Below are positions 58,020 through 64,000 of a stretch of DNA of 64,000 nucleotides, one piece after another. The translations under genes and the position numbers were made by a program. Below the pieces are notes generated by a model. The model searched no databases and was not told the origin of the DNA. It saw only the letters and a list, made by a program, of their open reading frames with translations. Source of the DNA: Leptobrachium leishanense (taxonomy: Eukaryota > Chordata > Amphibia > Anura > Megophryidae); contig CM019075.1 in the NCBI GenBank assembly GCA_009667805.1, forward strand, positions 19,837,615-19,901,614. Direction: 5' to 3'. Within the stretch, counting starts at the first letter, position 1, and each line of letters opens with the position of its first letter.

Positions 58020-59165
58020 ACAAAGAGTGCGTTTTTTTTTTTTTCAGTTAGCAAAAAATGATTCTGAACCGATTTTTAAAAAGTTTCTGAATCGATGGGA
58101 GAATTTTCTTATAGTTTCCATTCGTAATGGCATTTTGGCAGTTTTGAAATTCACATGCATAAACCAAATGACCAAAAGGACAGAAAAAAAGAAATACAAA
58201 CCATAATTTGCTTACATAAATCTGATAATGTGTCGGAGAAATGGTCTTGTATCAATCGCATAGTTTCAAAGACCCTTACAGAACCTCAAAAGATAAATAC
58301 AGGCACTGGGTGAGCCACCATGGCTCTGGTCGTTCTTTTGGCTCCAGAGCCCCCGGCCTTCTGGCCCCTTCCTTGGCCCCCAGACTTTCCACGGGTTGCC
58401 GGGGGGAGCCGGGAATGCCATGATATTTGGCCAGTCCTCCGCATCGCCCCCTCCCTCACTTTCTCCCCCAGGATTTTCCGGACGCCCCTATGTGATCGTT
58501 GCCAGCCCATGGTTCGATCTGCCCGCCCCCCCCCCCTTATGTTTTGTTATCATTTCCTGCTGTGACGCCACTTTGTGTGGCCTGTATTTGAGTGCGGTTT
58601 CTTGTGCGATTCTTTTGCTCAGTAATAAATCCTATTGAATACCAAAAAATAAAGGATTAAATGCAAGAATATCGCATAATACTGTACAATTATTCTTGTA
58701 TATCTGCTTTGCGACCTATTTCTGATACATTATTTACTGCATCTTATTTATGCAAATTATGGTTTGTATTTCATGTTTTTTTGATAAGAGCGTGCTGTCC
58801 TTTGGTTATTGGGTTTATGCAAGGCAAGAATTGTGCCCCCCCCAACCTGTGGACATGGTAACACACCCTGATACCCTTCCACCAGCAGAGTATTGACCCC
58901 TCCGCATTTCCCTGTTCATCTGAATTAAATCGCCTTTTCTAGAATCTCCACCTGAGTTCCCTAGTTATACGATGCCCATTGGATTAACTTTTCTCAGGTC
59001 TAGAAATTCTAGATCTCCTTGGCGAATACAATCCTCCGCTCCTTTTATCTAGATAACTCTGCCTTTCTAGATATTCATTGCGTTAAGACACCCCTCTTCC
59101 TGTGACACGGCGTGAGTGTTCCCCTATGGATTCTTCTCTACGGTCACGTGGCTTATAACCCACTC
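58020..59165. other. TRIM46 intron, hAT-like fragment, otherwise unassigned
   Basis: 58817-58905 (gcaaggcaagaattgtg ... accagcagagtattgacccc) matches 53930-54010 of the hAT-like element and is an orphan internal fragment. The rest shows no gene. Confidence 0.5.
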
Positions 59166-59169
59166 TCAC

Positions 59170-59423
59170 CGTTCATGCAGTTGCTTGGCTGCCAGGATGA
59201 AGCAGGGCTGATCGGTTTCCTTCATGACCTCCTGAGCGTAGCATATGAGACCCGAACCGTCTAGAAGCGACTGACGTTCCCAGACCTGCTCCTCCAGGAC
59301 GCAGTGCCGCTCGCGCTGTCGTTCGGCAATGTCCCGTGTTAGGGTGGCTTGCTTCTCTTCAAGTAAAGCACGTAGAGAAGCGATTAACTGCAGTACCTCC
59401 TCCTCTGCCTTTGCTCCACTTTT
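59170..59423 (-). CDS. TRIM46: TRIM46 exon: coiled coil and COS box start
   Basis: Encodes [20 protein letters not shown] through [20 protein letters not shown] and [17 protein letters not shown]. The [17 protein letters not shown] block is the conserved COS region that targets class I TRIMs to microtubules. The acceptor is TTTCTGCAG and the donor GTGAGA. It ends in phase 2. Confidence 0.96.
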
Positions 59424-60015
59424 CTGCAGAAAGAGGGTATGAATCCACATGGGAATGCGGGAATACAGCTGCTCACAGTAAACTAGTGCTGAAAAATCGT
59501 CTTTGGGGACGCCACATCCCATTGCAGGATTTATCTTGGCGAATGGCATTGCGATCCGTATGAGGCCTAAGCAGCATGGACAATGGACAGTGGCATGTTT
59601 GGGTGTCGTCAAAATGGTCAGGACACGACCACGTCTGTCTGATCGGATGCGAACAAATCTTTCAATTGTCTATCAAATATGGTCAATCCGTTACGAGTAA
59701 ATGTCTGATGGTGAATGGTCCTTTAGGTGGTACCAGGACCTGGTCCATGGATTTTTGATATGAGCAGGTCACATGTACTCGGGAAATCAGTCTCTTTTGT
59801 TATAGACTGGGGACTGATAAAGAGAAAGAAAGCGTCCTCTCCTAAGAGTAGGGTTGCCAGATCGGCCATGTTTTCCTGGACACATACTACTTTTTCATAC
59901 AGAGGGAAGCATCGGGAATAGTCTGTAACATATATAATTCATATGCTGCGGGATGGAAATCAAGGCTACCCTGTCTGGCAAGTCCTGTCTGATGGTTTCA
60001 GGTGTCATTCTGGTA

Positions 60016-60413
60016 GTAGCAGGTCATGGTTAGTGATTGTGTTGTAGCTGGGCCTGTCAGGTCTGAGAAGCTGATGTGGTGGAAACAGGGCAGTGGTAGA
60101 GCCTAGTGTGTGAACATGGCTTGTCTGGATGGAGTCAGACTGGAGATTGCTCTGGTGGTGTCCAGTAAGTGGTCCTTCCAGAAAGGAACAGAGCGTTCCT
60201 ACAGGTCCATCAGGGAGGGTGTTGATGGACCTTTCGACAGTCTTGTCTGGTGTGAGATCAGCCTTGTGAAAGGTATGCTTGATGATGGGAGGACCTTGCA
60301 ATTGGTCTTTCTAGAGGATAAGCGCTTGGTCCAATAGTGTTTTACAGGATGTCGATAAGTCGTTTGTCCTATAACTATACTTCTGAGGAATGTCTTACCT
60401 CTGTCTGCCTGAT
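60016..60413. repeat. Duplicated TRIM46 intron/exon segment, copy 1 (source)
   Basis: The source copy, because it includes the working coiled-coil exon end and donor at 60394-60413. The homology stops inside the exon. Confidence 0.9.
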
Positions 60414-60494
60414 GCTGTCCTCGAGTTCACCGATCTGGCCCTGCACAATATGTTGACTCCCCAAGATGTATGCAATGCTCTTACTCAACTTCTC
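60399..60494 (-). CDS. TRIM46: TRIM46 exon: start of coiled coil
   Basis: The 32 codons EKLSKSIAYILGSQHIVQGQ and IGELEDSIRQTE match the TRIM46 sequence DKLTKSLTYILGNQ... The acceptor is GTTTTTGTACAG and the donor GTAAGA; phase 0 at both ends. The last 15 bases and the donor are copied at 45924-45938. Confidence 0.95.
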
Positions 60495-61046
60495 CTGTAC
60501 AAAAACATATATGCAAATGTAATAATAAACATTTTACTATTTGTATCCCCCTGAGAACTTAGCAGTCATGTCGTTTTGGAGCAGGAATTTGGCTGGTAAG
60601 TAAGGCGCACGTGCTTAGGTCAGGAGGGAGAAGTTCCCGGAGTCGTCTTTTAATTAGGGATGAGTGGCAAAACGTAGAACATAAATAATGGATGGAAATG
60701 CGGAAAATGCCTGTTTTAACATGTGGAATTGCTTTAGGGAAAGCTAAAAAAAACAAAAAACCACGATCATGCCCTTTCAATAATAATCTCGTCTGTTCAC
60801 CGTATGGACTAGCTGTGCAGCTGGACTATAATTCATCCGTTCATATTCATTGGTATGAGAACAGGTTCATTTGTTCTATAAATCATCTCACTATGCATAG
60901 CCAGTCTGCTGGACCGTAAGCCTGGAAATCCGTCAACCAGACTTAGCGGTGGGACAAGCGGTATACCTGGATCATATAAACTACCCCAACGACATGGCTC
61001 TGGCCATAAAGCACCCTGACCCTGTAATACTTTCAAGAAAAGACTA

Positions 61047-61186
61047 GGGCATAAAGGTCGGCAGCCTTGGCCCTCCAGATGTTTTTGAACTAAATCTCCC
61101 TTGATGCTCAGCCATCCAGTTGGCAGAGACTCATCAGAAATGTAGTTCCAAAACATCTGGAGGGCCAAGACTGCTGATCCCTGGAC
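61047..61186. repeat. Foldback MITE (TRIM46 intron)
   Basis: Arms aaggtcggcagccttggccc and gggccaagactgctgatccc, with inner ccagatgtttttgaact / agttccaaaacatctgg. Same family as 17905-18041 and 27625-27750. Confidence 0.7.
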
Positions 61187-61189
61187 TAT

Positions 61190-62494
61190 TGGAAAGACTA
61201 AAAGTCCTATTAAAATACAGGGTTGTGCAAATCCTATTGCCCGACGTCCGGGACATGCAGCGCCAGGCAGGATATTTATTTATTACCATTTAGCCCTACT
61301 GTGGGCAAGCAGCAAGGTTTACTTTTTTTTGCCCCTTAACGGACACTGGAGCTTGCTTTAGCTGCTGTGCGCTGAGCACCAAGTGCTTTCAGATATCCTG
61401 AATGCCCCCCCCCCTGTACTGTGTGGAGCGTCCTGGTGATTGTAATGAGGGAGAAGTAGAACGGGTTACCATTTTAGTCCATTGGACGAGTCGATTTTTT
61501 TTTTGTTTTATTTTTTAAAAATTTTAACACTGAAAACACTGAAAAATCCTCAGGCACACATACCAACCTCATGGATTTGGTACATTTAGAGGGGCATTGG
61601 GAACATGACTTGCAATCTATCCCAGAATTCGCCGATAACCATAATTCATCCGTAACAAATATGACCTATTGATAGAGATTTCCATCGATTTATCGATAGA
61701 AAAATCTGGTCGGTGAAGCCATAAATCATCCACTAGCATTTATTTATGGAGCTAATTGGAAGAAATGACCATAAACAGTCTACTGTATTGACTGGTAGGA
61801 CCAGCAACAAAGAAAGGGCTCTTGCGCAAGCAATCCATAAATTTGTCATCTGTAAACATCATTGATGTGGAAAATGCAAAAAGAAAGAACGCCATATCCC
61901 TCAACGGTAAGGGAAGCCATACATCCTTGCCGTGCACAACCCCATCAGCAGTCCCTGCTAGGATATATCCTCCAACTACAAGTTATCACTCATTGGGCAT
62001 AATAGCTACTTGGACAAGCCATGGGCTCCCCACTACAGTTGCTACTCAGAGAAAATGTAAATCCCCATCTAGCTTACACGTGTATGGTTTTGTTCCGTCA
62101 TATTATGAATCAGGCCACCATGCTCTGTGGCAGGGCTATAAATCACCCATTGGTAGTCGGAGGTAGGACTTTCTTAACAGCGGGACTATAAATCACCCTT
62201 GGGTAGTCACTGGTATCATTGATGTGGTTAGCTGTACCAATGGACCATAACTAATCCCTTTTCATTCATTAACCGGCCGCATACCATGAACGTCTACAAG
62301 AAATGGAAGCTTAATGGTCTGTGCTGCTGCGACTGTACTCTTTACAGTCTTTATTCAAAGAATTATAAAAATGGTGTCTCAAACCATCCCACGTTGTCTT
62401 GTTCACTCCATAGGCACGTTCCGTTACCAACTTACTGACCATAATCGATAACGTTTTACAGAAATGCAATGTCTTTATGACGACCAAAGACTTA
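61190..62494. other. TRIM46 intron, no feature seen
   Basis: Unassigned. The phrase ccataaatcatcc/cataaatcaccc recurs loosely between 61640 and 62260, perhaps an old degenerate repeat. Confidence 0.4.
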
Positions 62495-62495
62495 A

Positions 62496-62725
62496 GGGGG
62501 TTATTCACAGAGCACCGCAATGTCGCCGACATTCCCACACTTCGGGGGAATCAAATTTCCCGACCCTGGGGTGAATTCTGCAGTCATCGCAGGGTCCCTG
62601 GAGTGCGGGGAAAAGCCGCAAAATTTGACGAACTGCCTGCTCTCTGAATAGACGAATGGCCCCAACATGTCACTGTAAGCTGAATTTCAATGTTCGGTGC
62701 AGGTTCGGATGTCTGTGAATAACCC
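62496..62725. mobile_element. ggttattca-type MITE
   Basis: Inverted ends gggggttattcacagagca and tgtctgtgaataaccc. The interior has the ccctggggtgaattctgcag / cgcagggtccctggagtgcg pair. A related sequence lies near 12600-12690. Confidence 0.55.
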
Positions 62726-62857
62726 TGATAGTGACCAATACAATGGGAGTCTTGATCTGCATGCGGCAGACGTGGAATAAAGGGATAACATGCAGCTTGT
62801 ACGTTTTAAAAAGTCGTCTGCAGGGTAGCCCGGATTGCTCACATGGTTCGTCCTTAC

Positions 62858-63001
62858 CCTCAGTGCTTGGTAGGCGCTTATAATTGGAGTGATTTTGTGG
62901 CCACTGTGTGTCCTGCGTACTCGGCAGATTTGGCAAACCAGGCGCGGGCATGTCTTACAGTATAAAAGTACCTCCTCTTTGTGTTCTGGACACATCAAGC
63001 C
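62858..63001 (-). CDS. TRIM46: TRIM46 exon: B-box 2
   Basis: The 48 codons begin [20 protein letters not shown] and continue [20 protein letters not shown]. Zinc ligands C4, H7, C15, C18, C23, C26, H32 and H35 (exon numbering) are all present. The acceptor is TTTCCCCCTGTAG and the donor GTAAGG; both ends are phase 0. Nearly identical to mammalian TRIM46 here. Confidence 0.96.
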
Positions 63002-64000
63002 CTACAGGGGGAAACAATGAAATCCGTTACACTGTATTAAACATATCTGGCAAGTTACATTATTACACAGATCTTTTCACATGTGCGCTATCACAGGGAC
63101 TCCGCAAAAACAAGATGGTAGACAACTCCTCCCAATTGAGGGGAAAAAAGGATTCTTCTCCCTTAGTGCCCCTTTAAGACTTAACTTTTAATTCAATGGT
63201 TAAAACCACTCATTATAACCTCTTAAAAACATCCAAAAAGTGGTGGCTTGTCAACCGTTTCAGATTATGATATGTGCATTATTTAATAAATGTGGCTTCC
63301 ACACTTGACATCATTCAAAGGTTGGGAATTTATGTATTAACTTCATGTTGGCAAATGTTATGGCTCTTTTTTACGAGGAGGGGGAGACAACAGGATCTAG
63401 AGTACCTAGGGCAGCCCCGTGAAATGCCGTGTACAGACGTTGGGTCAATATCCACTGCTATGGACCATAAATAGAAACCAGCAAGTCACTGTAACTGGAT
63501 TCCATCCAACTTTTGCTCAGATATCCTCCAACTGACAAAGCCTTTCATCTTCCCCCAATGCTCACAAATGATCTTCAAGAACCGATTTACTTTTTACTGC
63601 CCAAGCGCTGACAGTATCATCACTTTAATCCATCACGTCCCACCTTTCGAGGACTCTAGATGCAATCACAGAGTGTGTCCTTGGTTTTACCTAGTGAGCG
63701 TGGATTTCAGCCAGTTGGCAGGTAGCGGAGACGCGGCTTACTGATGCCAAGGTTAATCGTGATGGATGTATACGTTGGCCGTTGTTTTAGCCGGGGTCTC
63801 GTCTCATGGAGCTTGTGTGATACAAAAGAGGTAATTTAATAAGCAATAATTATCTTAAGGGTCGTTGAGGTTTGGATGGTTTGAACAAGACCAGTGGTGT
63901 TCAGTAGACGTATAATGTCAATGCCCCCAATTGGCTGAGACAGGAACGCTATTTTAAGGGTTATTTCAGGATAAAAAGGTCCCTTTGCAATTGTTTGCCC
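63002..64000. other. TRIM46: TRIM46 upstream intron, no exon seen
   Basis: I looked for the B-box 1 and RING exons on the - strand (Cys-rich CP.C and C..CF.LFH-type motifs) and found none before the window edge. Confidence 0.5.

Larger units (their letters stand above)
44232..63001 (-). other. TRIM46: TRIM46 gene locus, 3' seven coding exons (5' part outside window)
   Basis: Seven exons join in phase (0,0,2,1,1,2) to 529 residues plus stop that match vertebrate TRIM46 from B-box 2 to the C-terminus. TRIM46 is a class I TRIM protein (RING, two B-boxes, coiled coil, COS box, FN3, SPRY). It binds microtubules and organises parallel bundles at the axon initial segment; its RING would act as a ubiquitin ligase. 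The RING and B-box 1 exons should lie beyond 64000. All introns are GT-AG. The gene converges on MTX1. Confidence 0.96.

Noticed and set aside
56441..58206. Open frames of 238-309 codons on both strands
   Set aside because: Products of the 48/30-base telomere-like array (repeated VTVTISACIRVKVRI-type peptides).
58320..58565. An 81-codon + strand frame with a good Kozak context (GCCACCATGG)
   Set aside because: Pro/Leu-rich, no homology recognised, no splice partners, and antisense within a TRIM46 intron.

Overview
This is vertebrate nuclear DNA, almost certainly from an anuran amphibian. Two split, conserved vertebrate genes are readable. The rest is dominated by repeats: CR1/L2-type LINEs whose 3' ends carry the 'actagatgggcc...ttctatgtttctatg' tail common in frog genomes, Tc1, hAT-like, Harbinger-like and TTAA-type (piggyBac-like) DNA elements, a Penelope-like element, and many minisatellites. 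The species assignment is inference from repeat style; the two genes are read directly from the sequence.

Left part (1-25.5 kb): MTX1 (metaxin-1) lies on the + strand with all eight coding exons, at 1552-1632, 8278-8347, 10845-10924, 17370-17462, 17555-17737, 18440-18516, 19361-19515 and 25209-25432. Phases join perfectly to a 320-residue protein ending in a C-terminal membrane anchor. It starts in an ETS/YY1-type promoter with a TISU-like initiator and ends with an ATTAAA poly(A) signal. Its introns hold a 100-base assembly gap, an inverted pair of LTR fragments with gag-like debris, nested TTAA elements, and tandem arrays with units of about 24, 25, 29, 31 and 32 bases.

Middle part (25.5-44 kb): an intergenic stretch of about 17 kb without a convincing gene. 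It holds a 52-base tandem array, two LINE families, a Tc1 element containing a second Tc1 element with a nearly intact transposase, and a 5'-truncated Penelope-like element with a GIY-YIG domain flanked by a 17-base target duplication.

Right part (44.2-64 kb): the 3' seven coding exons of TRIM46 lie on the - strand: B-box 2, coiled coil, COS box, fibronectin III and PRY-SPRY. The upstream RING and B-box 1 exons lie beyond the right edge. The gene is convergent (tail to tail) with MTX1. Its introns hold a nest of transposons inside a 4.3-kb hAT-like element, a 1.7-kb array of 48/30-base units rich in TTAGGG-like motifs, and a direct duplication of about 400 bases that copied part of an exon and its splice donor into another intron.

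The two genes are functionally unrelated (mitochondrial outer-membrane protein import; microtubule organisation at the axon initial segment). The most unusual feature is one minisatellite family at three distant loci, at least two of them inside DNA elements with different terminal inverted repeats.
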